6,295 nucleotides of DNA from an uncultured Bacteroidota bacterium (GTDB lineage Bacteria > Bacteroidota > Bacteroidia > B-17B0 > Aurantibacillaceae), in assembly GCA_903923915.1 (NCBI GenBank), contig CAIXZI010000564.1, forward strand, positions 1 to 6,295, written 5' to 3'. A model generated the notes under the pieces. The model saw only the letters and a program-made list of their open reading frames with translations. It did no database searches and had not been told where the DNA came from. The position numbers and the translations under genes are program-made. Numbering within the stretch: the first letter of the stretch is position 1; every line of letters begins with the position of its first letter. Below, one piece after another: positions 1 through 5,535 of the stretch.

Positions 1-1
1 A

Positions 2-1264
2 CGTTTTGTGTTTGTTGTTTTATTGGATGAGAAAAAAACTGCACCGCAGCAAAAAGAATTACTGCGTCGTACAGCCAATACTGTTACCGGAGCATTGAAT
101 GAGCATAAAAAAACATCGCTTATTATTTCATCTACCTTAGAAAAGAAATTTACACTTGCTTTTATAGAAGGAATTTTATTAGGGAATTACCAATTCATAA
201 AACATAAAACTGCTGCAGCAAAAGAAAAAAATACGCTTAGCACGTTGTTTGTACACGATACTAACATTACCGAAAAACATTTAGAAGAAGTAAACATTGT
301 AGCTGAAGCCACCTGCAAAGCCCGCGATTTAGTGAACGAACCCGTAAACTATTTAAACGCAACCGATTTAGCAAACGCTTTTGTTAAGATGGGCAAAGAA
401 GCCGGCTTTAATGTAGAAGTATTAAATAAATCTAAAATAAACACCCTTAAAATGGGTGGTTTATTATCGGTTAATCAAGGTAGTGTAGATCCGCCAACGT
501 TTACCATAATGGAATACAAGCCAAAAGGTGCTATAAACAAACAACCGTATGTTTTGGTTGGTAAAGGCGTTGTGTACGATACCGGTGGCTTAAGTATTAA
601 GCCTACAGCAGGTATGGATACCATGAAATGTGATATGGCAGGCGGCGCAGCCGTTGGTTGTTTAATGTACGCTGTTGCTAAAGCAAAATTACCGGTACAT
701 GTTATTGCGCTTGTGCCTGCAACAGATAATCGCCCTGGATTTAATGCATTTGCTCCCGGAGATATTATTACCATGCACGATGGTTCAACCGTTGAAATGC
801 TTAACAGCGATGCAGAAGGACGCATGATTTTGGCTGATGCACTTAGCTATGCAAAAAAATATAAACCGGAAGCTACTTTTGAATTCTCTACACTTACAGG
901 CGCAGCAGCGGCAGCTATTGGCCCTCAAGGAATTGTTTGCATGGGAACAATTTCTGACAAAATGAAAAATCAGTTAAAACAAAGTGGAGACAGAGTGCAC
1001 GAGCGTTTAGCTGAGTTTCCTTTTTGGGAAGAGTATGATGATCTTTTAAAATCGGATATTGCCGATAGAAAAAATATTGGTGGCCCTAGTGCGGGAGCAA
1101 TTACTGCCGGAAGATTTTTAGTAAAATATACTGATTACCCTTACATGCACTTTGATATTGCAGCTCCTGCTTATCTTGCTGCAAGAGATGGTTATCGCAC
1201 CAAAGGCGGCACAGGCGTTGGTATTCGTTTAATATTTGATTACTTTAAAAATTTGAGCAAGTAG
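2..1264 (+). CDS. Leucyl aminopeptidase, peptidase family M17 (5' partial)
   Basis: This is a cytosolic di-metal aminopeptidase that removes N-terminal residues, often Leu, from peptides and so recycles amino acids. The frame is open from the left edge, so the true start lies upstream. The GTG at position 8 is only the first possible start inside the window. Counting residues from that GTG, the M17 active-site set is complete: K186 and D191 in GKGVVYDTGG, K198 in SIKP, D209 in MKCDMAGGAA, and D268, E270 and R272 in the family signature NSDAEGRM (266-273). From memory of E. coli PepA (K270, D275, K282, D293, D352, E354, R356), all are offset by exactly 84 residues. About 80-85 N-terminal residues, the poorly conserved domain, are therefore missing. 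The C-terminus is intact and ends in TAG. A gap of about 200 bp separates it from the next gene. The family call is secure; substrate preference cannot be read from sequence. Confidence 0.96.
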   Translation, partial: RFVFVVLLDEKKTAPQQKELLRRTANTVTGALNEHKKTSLIISSTLEKKFTLAFIEGILLGNYQFIKHKTAAAKEKNTLSTLFVHDTNITEKHLEEVNIVAEATCKARDLVNEPVNYLNATDLANAFVKMGKEAGFNVEVLNKSKINTLKMGGLLSVNQGSVDPPTFTIMEYKPKGAINKQPYVLVGKGVVYDTGGLSIKPTAGMDTMKCDMAGGAAVGCLMYAVAKAKLPVHVIALVPATDNRPGFNAFAPGDIITMHDGSTVEMLNSDAEGRMILADALSYAKKYKPEATFEFSTLTGAAAAAIGPQGIVCMGTISDKMKNQLKQSGDRVHERLAEFPFWEEYDDLLKSDIADRKNIGGPSAGAITAGRFLVKYTDYPYMHFDIAAPAYLAARDGYRTKGGTGVGIRLIFDYFKNLSK

Positions 1265-1334
1265 ATTAACTATCTAATATTTAAATAATTAACTGGTATT
1301 TAGGTGTATTTAGCCTATAGTTTTTATGTTTTAT

Positions 1335-1362
1335 TTTGCTTCACTAATGTTAGTTAGGTTTG
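1335..1362 (+). promoter_or_regulatory. Candidate Bacteroidota-type promoter upstream of the 1472 gene
   Basis: TAGGTTTG at 1355-1362 is an exact match to the Bacteroidota -7 consensus TAnnTTTG. A TTTG at 1335-1338 lies 16 bp upstream as a possible -33 element, slightly closer than usual. Transcription would begin near 1369 and give a leader of about 100 nt. In such AT-rich DNA a chance match is quite possible. The near-match at 1456-1463 is the main alternative and would give a very short leader. Confidence 0.33.
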
Positions 1363-1393
1363 CTAATTATAAAATAAGCGAAACTTAAAAAAT

Positions 1394-1414
1394 AAAGAAC
1401 GGGCTTCTTTTTAA
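1394..1414 (+). terminator. Weak AT-rich hairpin with T-run, possible terminator
   Basis: AAAGAA (1394-1399) and TTCTTT (1405-1410) are inverted around a CGGGC loop, and the T-run continues to 1412. The stem is only six base pairs and mostly A:T, so it would be a poor intrinsic terminator. If the 1355 promoter is real, this hairpin lies in the leader of the downstream gene and not after the aminopeptidase message. It is reported as a structure; the function is a guess. Confidence 0.25.
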
Positions 1415-1471
1415 AATATTTAGCTGGGCAAAATACATTCTCAGTAAAAACTTAGTACCTTAGTAGTGCTT

Positions 1472-2740
1472 ATGAAACGCCTTCTATTTTTAATACTTCT
1501 TATTCAAATTTCAATTAATAGCTTTTGTTCTCAGCTGTTAATTCCTATGGATGCTTCTCAAAAAAACCATTTAAAAGCGTATGGTTTAGCCTACTTTGCG
1601 CTTAAACACGATATTGAAATTTACTGGCTTTTAAATTATCGTGGTGGAAGTTTTATGTTTAGAAACGATAAGGTTTTTATTGATGAATGCAACATTCGCG
1701 GCATATCATATGAAGTAATTCCGGATGCAAAAAGTACCGCCATCTTACAAGAAATTTCTAATCCCGAATTAAACCAAGATGCCGTTAAATTAGAAAAAGC
1801 GCCACGCATTGCGGTGTATTCTCCAAAAGGAAAACAACCCTGGGATGATGCCGTAACACTGGTTTTAAACTATGCCGAAATTCCGTATGATATTGTTTAC
1901 GATGAAGAAGTAATGAATGGCAAACTTGCTGAGTATGATTGGATGCATTTGCACCACGAAGATTTTACGGGTCAGTATGGTCGCTTTTGGTTTGGCTCGC
2001 GCAACACAGCCTGGTATCAAACTGAGGTTCGTGATAACGAAGCGATGGCAAAAAAACTGGGCTTCAATAAAGTATCGCAAATGAAATTAGCCGTGGCAAA
2101 AAAAGTACGCGATTTTGTTTCGGGTGGTGGCTTTATGTTTGCTATGTGCTCTGCAACCGATAGTTATGATATTGCCCTTGCAGCTGATGGCATCGATATT
2201 TGCGAGAGTATGTTCGATGGCGATGGCACTACACCCGGCTACAATAAATTAATTGATTATAATAAAAGTTTTGCTTTTGAAAAATATAGCTTGAGCGAAA
2301 ACCCTGCTGAGTATGAATTTTCTACCATTGATACGTATGGCACACGCACGCAAAAATATGGGGTTACAAAAGAGAACGACTATTTTTCTCTGTTTGAATT
2401 TTCTGCCAAGTGGGATCCTGTGCCAAGTATGCTTAACCAAAACCACGAGCAATTAATAAAAGGTTTTTGGGGACAAACCGTTGCCTTTGACAGAAGTTAC
2501 GTTAAAAAAAATGTTTTGATTCTTGGTGAAAATAAAGCAGCTAACGAAGCGCGCTACATACACGGCGAATATGGCAAAGGCACCTGGACATTCTACGGTG
2601 GGCACGACCCTGAAGATTATCAGCATCGTGTAGAAGACCCTCCAACCGATTTAAGCTTGCATCCAAACTCTGCGGGCTATCGTTTGATATTAAACAACGT
2701 ATTATTTCCTGCTGCAAAAAAGAAAAAGCAGAAAACATAA
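1472..2740 (+). CDS. Secreted protein of the family often labelled 'asparagine synthetase B'; class I amidotransferase-like fold inferred
   Basis: The protein has 422 residues from the ATG at 1472. This start is preferred over a GTG two codons upstream because it gives a standard signal peptide: MKR, then a hydrophobic core LLFLILLIQI, with cleavage near residues 19-21. There is no lipobox, so export to the periplasm is expected. After the signal comes LIPMDASQKNHLKAYG (about 23-38), which I recognise from a Bacteroidota family whose database label is commonly asparagine synthetase B. The label looks wrong: there is no N-terminal catalytic Cys and no ATP-pyrophosphatase motif. The middle and C-terminal parts resemble a class I glutamine amidotransferase or ThuA-like fold: an HLHHED segment (159-164), a GGGFMFAMCSATDS elbow with Cys226, and GGHDPEDYQH with His378. 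A Cys226/His378 pair is inferred from pattern only. A basic tail (KKKKQKT) ends the protein. The substrate is unknown. Gene reality is near certain; the fold call is moderate. Confidence 0.85.
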   Translation: MKRLLFLILLIQISINSFCSQLLIPMDASQKNHLKAYGLAYFALKHDIEIYWLLNYRGGSFMFRNDKVFIDECNIRGISYEVIPDAKSTAILQEISNPELNQDAVKLEKAPRIAVYSPKGKQPWDDAVTLVLNYAEIPYDIVYDEEVMNGKLAEYDWMHLHHEDFTGQYGRFWFGSRNTAWYQTEVRDNEAMAKKLGFNKVSQMKLAVAKKVRDFVSGGGFMFAMCSATDSYDIALAADGIDICESMFDGDGTTPGYNKLIDYNKSFAFEKYSLSENPAEYEFSTIDTYGTRTQKYGVTKENDYFSLFEFSAKWDPVPSMLNQNHEQLIKGFWGQTVAFDRSYVKKNVLILGENKAANEARYIHGEYGKGTWTFYGGHDPEDYQHRVEDPPTDLSLHPNSAGYRLILNNVLFPAAKKKKQKT

Positions 2741-2747
2741 TTAATTT

Positions 2748-2828
2748 GCGTGAGGGATAGCAGCGGAAAGCCCACAGCGACACAGGAGCGAGGACTTGCA
2801 GCGAATAGCCCGACCCACAGGGGCACGC
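2748..2828 (+). repeat. GC-rich intergenic repeat, copy 1, with GCGTG/CACGC inverted ends
   Basis: This 81-bp block is much richer in G+C than its surroundings and starts 7 bp after the stop of the preceding gene. It is bounded by GCGTG (2748-2752) and its inverse CACGC (2824-2828). Inside are two related direct modules, GATAGCAGCGGAAAGCCC (2756-2773) and CTTGCAGCGAATAGCCC (2795-2811), and then a small stem CCC-ACAG-GGG (2814-2823). A diverged copy in opposite orientation lies at 5296-5463. From memory, similar 'GTGAGGGATnGnAGCGG...AAAGCCC' blocks are scattered between genes in many Bacteroidota genomes. A non-autonomous REP-like or MITE-like repeat, or an RNA 3'-end element, are both possible. 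Confidence 0.72.
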
Positions 2829-2858
2829 TCTTATTATTTTTCTTAGTAATTTAGCAAC

Positions 2859-2889
2859 TCAAAACTCATCACTTATAATTCAAAACTCA
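2859..2889 (+). repeat. Direct repeat TCAAAACTCA, two copies 21 bp apart
   Basis: TCAAAACTCA occurs at 2859-2868 and 2880-2889, the second copy ending 2 bp before the ATG of the flavin reductase gene. The 21-bp period is two helical turns, which would suit a dimeric binding site. It could equally be a degenerate low-complexity CTCA-rich repeat of the kind seen at 4201-4267. No Shine-Dalgarno sequence is present between the repeat and the start. Confidence 0.45.
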
Positions 2890-2891
2890 GC

Positions 2892-3752
2892 ATGATTACA
2901 GTTAGCGCAACCGGCACATCACAACCACAATTTCACGGATATTTATTAGGAGCTGTTGGCCCGCGCCCCATAGCCTTTGCCAGCACCATAGATAAAGATG
3001 GTAGGCCAAATTTAGCACCCTTTAGTTTTTTCAACGTGTTCTCATCCAATCCACCCATTGCTATTTTTTCTCCGGCACTTAGCGGGCGTGACGGCAGCAG
3101 TAAGCATACTTTGGATAATGTGAAAGAAGTGCCCGAAGTGGTCTTAAATATTGTAAACTACAACATGGTGCAGCAAATGAGTTTGGCTAGTAGTCCGTAT
3201 GCAAAAGGCGTTGACGAGTTTGAAAAGGCAGGCTTTACTAAGCTTGCATCCCAAGGTGTAAAGCCATTTAGAGTTGCCGAAGCGCCCGTTACTATGGAAT
3301 GTATTGTGAAAGAAGTTATTGAATTAGGAAAAGGCGGTGGCGCCGGAAACCTTGTTGTATGCGAGGTGCAGCTTATACACATAAAAGAAGAAGTGCTTGA
3401 CGAGCATGGAAAAATAGATCAGCAAAAAATAGATTTGGTGGCGCGTATGGGTGGAAACTGGTATTGCCGCGCACATGGCGATGCTTTGTTTGAAATTGCA
3501 AAACCTATAACAACCCTTGGTATTGGCGTAGATGCCATTCCTGCTGAAATTAGAAATAGCAAAATTTTATCAGGAAATAATTTAGGTCAGTTAGGAAATG
3601 TAGAGCATTTGCCTACCGCAGAAGAAATTACTGATTACAAAAACTCGTCTCACAAAAAATTTGCAAGCCCTGAAGAGCTGCACCAGTACGCCAAAACCCT
3701 TTTAGATGTTAATAAAGTGGATGAAGCGTGGAAAGTTTTGTTGGGAAATTAG
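2892..3752 (+). CDS. Flavin reductase family protein (FMN-binding split barrel)
   Basis: This is a soluble protein of 286 residues in the flavin reductase-like / DIM6-NTAB family, which binds FMN in a split beta-barrel and usually works as a dimer. Partners and substrates vary widely in this family, so no specific reaction is assigned. Visible family features are GPRPIAFAST (23-32) followed by DGRPNLAPFSFFNVFSSNPP (36-55), the flavin-phosphate-binding stretch. Next come RDGSSKHTLDN near residue 75, YAKGVDEFEKAGF near residues 102-114, and a late barrel strand GNLVVCEVQLIHI. The last 85 or so residues (from about NWYCRA) lie beyond the basic barrel. From memory this extension is shared by bacteroidete relatives, so it is not a fusion unique to this genome. 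The ATG at 2892 is the natural start, with no ribosome binding site visible. The DUF3127 gene follows after 47 bp. Confidence 0.92.
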   Translation: MITVSATGTSQPQFHGYLLGAVGPRPIAFASTIDKDGRPNLAPFSFFNVFSSNPPIAIFSPALSGRDGSSKHTLDNVKEVPEVVLNIVNYNMVQQMSLASSPYAKGVDEFEKAGFTKLASQGVKPFRVAEAPVTMECIVKEVIELGKGGGAGNLVVCEVQLIHIKEEVLDEHGKIDQQKIDLVARMGGNWYCRAHGDALFEIAKPITTLGIGVDAIPAEIRNSKILSGNNLGQLGNVEHLPTAEEITDYKNSSHKKFASPEELHQYAKTLLDVNKVDEAWKVLLGN

Positions 3753-3772
3753 GTGTAAAAGCGTTAATTTTA
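3741..3772 (+). promoter_or_regulatory. Candidate promoter for the DUF3127 gene
   Basis: TAATTTTA at 3765-3772 matches the TAnnTTTG box at every fixed position but the last. A TTG at 3741-3743 lies 21 bp upstream, within the spacing reported for Bacteroidota promoters. This would place the transcript start near 3778 and give a leader of about 20 nt. The -33 part overlaps the end of the flavin reductase gene. Such boxes arise easily in A+T-rich DNA. Confidence 0.3.
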
Positions 3773-3799
3773 AAGTTCTAAATTTTAATAAAAAAAGTC

Positions 3800-4195
3800 A
3801 TGGAAGTAGTAGGCATCATCAAAGCAAAATTCGATACTCAAGTAGTAAGCGAACGTTTTAAAAAACGCGATTTCGTATTAACTGTAGAACCAGGTTCTCC
3901 TTACCCTCAGCACGTTAGTTTTCAATTAGTGCAAGATAAAGTTTCATTAGTTGATAATTTTGCCATTGGCGAAGAAGTAAAAGTTCTTTTTAATTTAAAA
4001 GGTCGTGAGTGGGTTTCTCCGCAAGGCGAAACAAAATACTTTAACACCATTGATGCATGGAGAATTGAAAAAGTTGGATCAGGACAATCATCTTCTCATT
4101 CATCATCAAACAGCAATAGCCAACCAACAAGTATGGAAACAGGCGTTCCTCCGGTATTTACAAGCACTTCGGTTGATGACGATTTACCATTCTAA
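3800..4195 (+). CDS. DUF3127 protein, OB-fold-like, with SSB-type acidic C-terminal tip
   Basis: This is a small cytosolic protein of 131 residues. Residues 1-92 match my memory of the DUF3127 domain found mainly in Bacteroidota: MEVVGIIKAKFDTQ, a central strand region FKKRDFVLTVE, a YPQHVSFQLVQDK stretch, GEEVKVLFNLKGREW, and the closing TIDAWRIEKV. This strand pattern is that of a small OB-like barrel. Residues about 93-119 form a Ser/Asn/Gln-rich flexible linker. The protein ends in DDDLPF (126-131), nearly identical to the DDDIPF tip by which single-stranded DNA-binding protein recruits repair and replication partners. The order barrel, disordered linker, acidic tip is exactly that of SSB. 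A role with single-stranded DNA or in competing for SSB partners is inferred; I know of no demonstrated function. It is distinct from canonical SSB, whose OB domain is longer and differs in sequence. Confidence 0.88.
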   Translation: MEVVGIIKAKFDTQVVSERFKKRDFVLTVEPGSPYPQHVSFQLVQDKVSLVDNFAIGEEVKVLFNLKGREWVSPQGETKYFNTIDAWRIEKVGSGQSSSHSSSNSNSQPTSMETGVPPVFTSTSVDDDLPF

Positions 4196-4200
4196 GATTT

Positions 4201-4267
4201 GAGTAGTGAGAATTGAGATGTGAGTAAGTTCATATCTCAATTCTTATATCTCAATACTCATATCTCC
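4201..4267. repeat. 14-bp-periodic inverted repeat array forming a long hairpin
   Basis: TATCTC recurs at 4233, 4247 and 4261, an exact 14-bp period with unit TATCTCAATNCTNA. The left half carries the same unit on the opposite strand. As a result GAATTGAGATGTGA (4210-4223) pairs with TCATATCTCAATTC (4230-4243) over 14 positions with one G:T, around the loop GTAAGT. With wobbles the stem extends to 4206-4247 (18 bp). The array fills almost the whole gap between the DUF3127 stop and the asparaginase start. It could act as a terminator, an mRNA leader structure or a short mobile repeat. No T-run follows the stem, which weakens the terminator reading. Confidence 0.75.
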
Positions 4268-4268
4268 T

Positions 4269-5297
4269 TTGAACAAAATTCTACTTATATACACAGGCGG
4301 CACCATAGGCATGATGCAGGATGCCAAGACAGGAAGCCTGCGCCCATTTGATTTCAAATCTCTTACCAAACAAGTTCCTGAGTTAAGTCGTTTTAATTTA
4401 GACTTACATTCTGTTTCGTTTAAAAAACCAATAGATTCAAGTAATATGCACCCGCGTGTGTGGGTAGAGTTAGTTGAAATTATTGAAAAAAATTATGCGA
4501 CTTACGATGGCTTTGTTGTGCTGCACGGTAGTGATACCATGGCATATACAGCATCAGCGCTTAGCTTTATGTTAGAAAACTTAAGCAAACCCGTTATACT
4601 TACCGGCTCTCAATTACCTATTGGTATTATTAGAACTGATGGAAAAGAAAATTTAATTACTGCTATTGAAATTGCTGCTGCAAAAAACAAACAAGGCAAA
4701 GCCTTAGTACCAGAAGTAGCCATTTATTTTGAGTACGAGTTGTATCGTGGCAATCGCACCTTAAAATATAATTCAGAACATTTTGATGCCTTTCAATCTC
4801 CTAACTATCCGGTATTGGCAGAGGCCGGCATACAAATTACCTACAACCACAATTATATTGCAAAAGCAAGTACAAAAAAATTAAGCGTACATAAAAATTT
4901 AGATAACGATATTGTTGTGCTTAATTTATTTCCGGGCATTTCTAAAAAAATTACAGAAGTTGTTGTAAATGCAACTGGTATAAAAGCTGTTGTGCTGCAT
5001 AGCTTTGGTGCGGGCAATGCCCCTACTGATGATTGGTTTATTGCCCTGCTAAAACAAGCTATTGATAAAGGTATTATTATCTACAATGTAACCCAGTGCC
5101 TCGAAGGACGCGTTTTACAGGGAAAGTATGAAACAAGCTCTCGTTTAGAAAAAATCGGAGTGGTAAGCGGCGAAGATATTACGCTTGAAGCTGCTATTAC
5201 AAAATTGATGTTTTTATTAGGACAAAAATATTCTTCTTCCAAAATTAAAACCTTACTCGGCCAAAATCTTCGTGGCGAAATTTCTTTGATTAAATAA
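4269..5297 (+). CDS. ansA: L-asparaginase, type I (cytosolic, AnsA-like)
   Basis: This enzyme hydrolyses L-asparagine to aspartate and ammonia. It has 342 residues, close to the roughly 338 of E. coli AnsA, and no signal peptide, so it is the cytosolic type. It opens with YTGGTIGM, in which T12 is the expected nucleophile. The second catalytic motif is HGSDTMAYTASALSFM, with S88 and D89. The expected Lys is K166 in LYRGNRTLKYNSE (158-170). Further family marks are VILTGSQLPIG, RTDGKENL, FGAGN and the TQCLEGRV stretch. Ser88 stands where E. coli enzymes have Thr; Ser can supply the same hydroxyl. The TTG at 4269 is chosen as start because an in-frame stop lies at 4221, no ATG lies between, and the next ATG (4311) would delete the nucleophile motif. 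The 14-bp repeat array ends 1 bp before this start. The C-terminus is complete. Confidence 0.95.
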   Translation: MNKILLIYTGGTIGMMQDAKTGSLRPFDFKSLTKQVPELSRFNLDLHSVSFKKPIDSSNMHPRVWVELVEIIEKNYATYDGFVVLHGSDTMAYTASALSFMLENLSKPVILTGSQLPIGIIRTDGKENLITAIEIAAAKNKQGKALVPEVAIYFEYELYRGNRTLKYNSEHFDAFQSPNYPVLAEAGIQITYNHNYIAKASTKKLSVHKNLDNDIVVLNLFPGISKKITEVVVNATGIKAVVLHSFGAGNAPTDDWFIALLKQAIDKGIIIYNVTQCLEGRVLQGKYETSSRLEKIGVVSGEDITLEAAITKLMFLLGQKYSSSKIKTLLGQNLRGEISLIK

Positions 5298-5310
5298 CGC
5301 TGGGCGTTCT

Positions 5311-5344
5311 GGCGCGCTGTCACACTGAGGCTGTCGATTGCGCC
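5311..5344. repeat. GGCGC/GCGCC stem enclosing a GTCACACTGAG-like string
   Basis: GGCGC (5311-5315) and GCGCC (5340-5344) are inverted around a 24-nt loop. The loop contains GTCACACTGAG (5319-5329) followed by GTCGA (5333-5337), and CTGTC occurs twice (5317-5321, 5331-5335). From memory, GTCACACTGAGC...AGTCGAAG is a widespread intergenic string in Bacteroidota, so this may be a degraded piece of a second repeat type sitting in the variable slot of the first. Confidence 0.45.
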
Positions 5345-5361
5345 GTCGGGCTTTTCGCGGC

Positions 5362-5389
5362 AATCTTTTATGGATTACCTTAAAAGGTT
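5362..5389. repeat. Hairpin within repeat copy 2
   Basis: AATCTTTTA (5362-5370) pairs with TAAAAGGTT (5381-5389) over nine positions with one T:G, around a 10-nt loop. It separates the two CGC-GCAA modules of the repeat. The ACCTT/AAGGT palindrome (5377-5388) offers an alternative smaller fold. Confidence 0.5.
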
Positions 5390-5395
5390 TTTCGC

Positions 5396-5421
5396 TGCAA
5401 ATGCTTTTTCAGCATTCTGCA
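5396..5421. repeat. Bulged hairpin within repeat copy 2
   Basis: TGCAAATGCT (5396-5405) pairs with AGCATTCTGCA (5411-5421) around the loop TTTTC, ten base pairs with a single bulged C at 5417. It lies in the part of copy 2 that has no counterpart in copy 1. An A-rich stretch follows (5428-5441), so on the minus strand the hairpin is preceded by a T-run and not followed by one. This argues against a leftward terminator. Confidence 0.5.
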
Positions 5422-5463
5422 AAGCAATTAAAAAACAAAAACAGTGAGCTTAATCCCTAACGC

Positions 5464-5535
5464 AGGTAAACTATATTTTTAAGTCCTTACTTTTTCGATA
5501 ATAATTTGAATTACCTTTAATAAAAATTTCACCTT
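5464..5535 (+). promoter_or_regulatory. Short AT-rich upstream region of the 5536 gene, with a candidate -7 box
   Basis: TACCTTTA at 5512-5519 fits TAnnTTTG at all fixed positions but the last and lies 16 bp before the ATG. No convincing -33 element is found at the right spacing. A separate TTTG (5505-5508) is preceded by the wrong bases for the box. The promoter is likely somewhere in this gap because a structured repeat separates the gene from the asparaginase, but the exact box is uncertain. Confidence 0.25.

Larger units (their letters stand above)
1265..1465. other. AT-rich intergenic region, about 200 bp
   Basis: No coding frame is convincing here. The region holds a candidate Bacteroidota-type promoter (1335-1362), a weak AT-rich hairpin (1394-1410), and a second box, TACCTTAG (1456-1463), that differs from TAnnTTTG at one base and lies 8 bp before the next ATG. 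The five-base inverted repeat TAGAT/ATCTA (1262-1276) overlaps the aminopeptidase stop codon but has no T-run after it. Confidence 0.6.
5296..5463 (-). repeat. GC-rich intergenic repeat, copy 2, diverged and enlarged, opposite orientation
   Basis: Read on the minus strand, this block matches copy 1 (2748-2828) in the same order. It has GCGTTAGGGAT against GCGTGAGGGAT, TTTGCAGCGAAAAACC and TTGCCGCGAAAAGCCCGAC against the two AGCGG/AGCGA...AGCCC modules, and then an end near AACGCCC against CACGCTC. Its termini are GCGTT (5304-5308) and AACGC (5459-5463), still inverted although the sequence differs from copy 1. Extra hairpins account for much of the added length. The copy starts at the asparaginase stop codon; a local AACGC-TGG-GCGTT stem (5296-5308) overlaps that stop. 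It could terminate or stabilise the asparaginase message, or simply be an insertion tolerated at that site. Confidence 0.65.

Noticed and set aside
475..825. Long open frame on the minus strand inside the aminopeptidase gene
   Set aside because: It lies entirely opposite a highly conserved M17 catalytic region, and its translation shows no recognisable domain. It is a by-product of the coding strand.
1301..1325. Terminator after the aminopeptidase (TAGG...CCTA then TTTTT)
   Set aside because: The stem is only four base pairs with a nine-base loop, too weak to stand out in this A+T-rich gap.
1466..1471. GTG start two codons upstream for the secreted protein
   Set aside because: The ATG at 1472 gives a normal MKR signal-peptide start, while the GTG only adds two residues and has no supporting signal.
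2541..2783. Minus-strand frame crossing the GC-rich repeat
   Set aside because: Its start region is made of repeat sequence and the rest lies opposite the conserved C-terminus of the secreted protein, so it is not a real gene.
4005..4202. Second plus-strand frame overlapping the end of the DUF3127 gene
   Set aside because: It overlaps the Ser-rich linker in another frame, has no family features and no start signal. The DUF3127 frame explains the sequence fully.
4201..4267. Possible CRISPR-like array
   Set aside because: The units are 14 bp with no spacers and one half is inverted. There are no cas genes nearby.
4311..4316. ATG-ATG as the asparaginase start
   Set aside because: Starting here would remove the TGGTIG motif with the nucleophilic Thr, so the TTG at 4269 must be the start.
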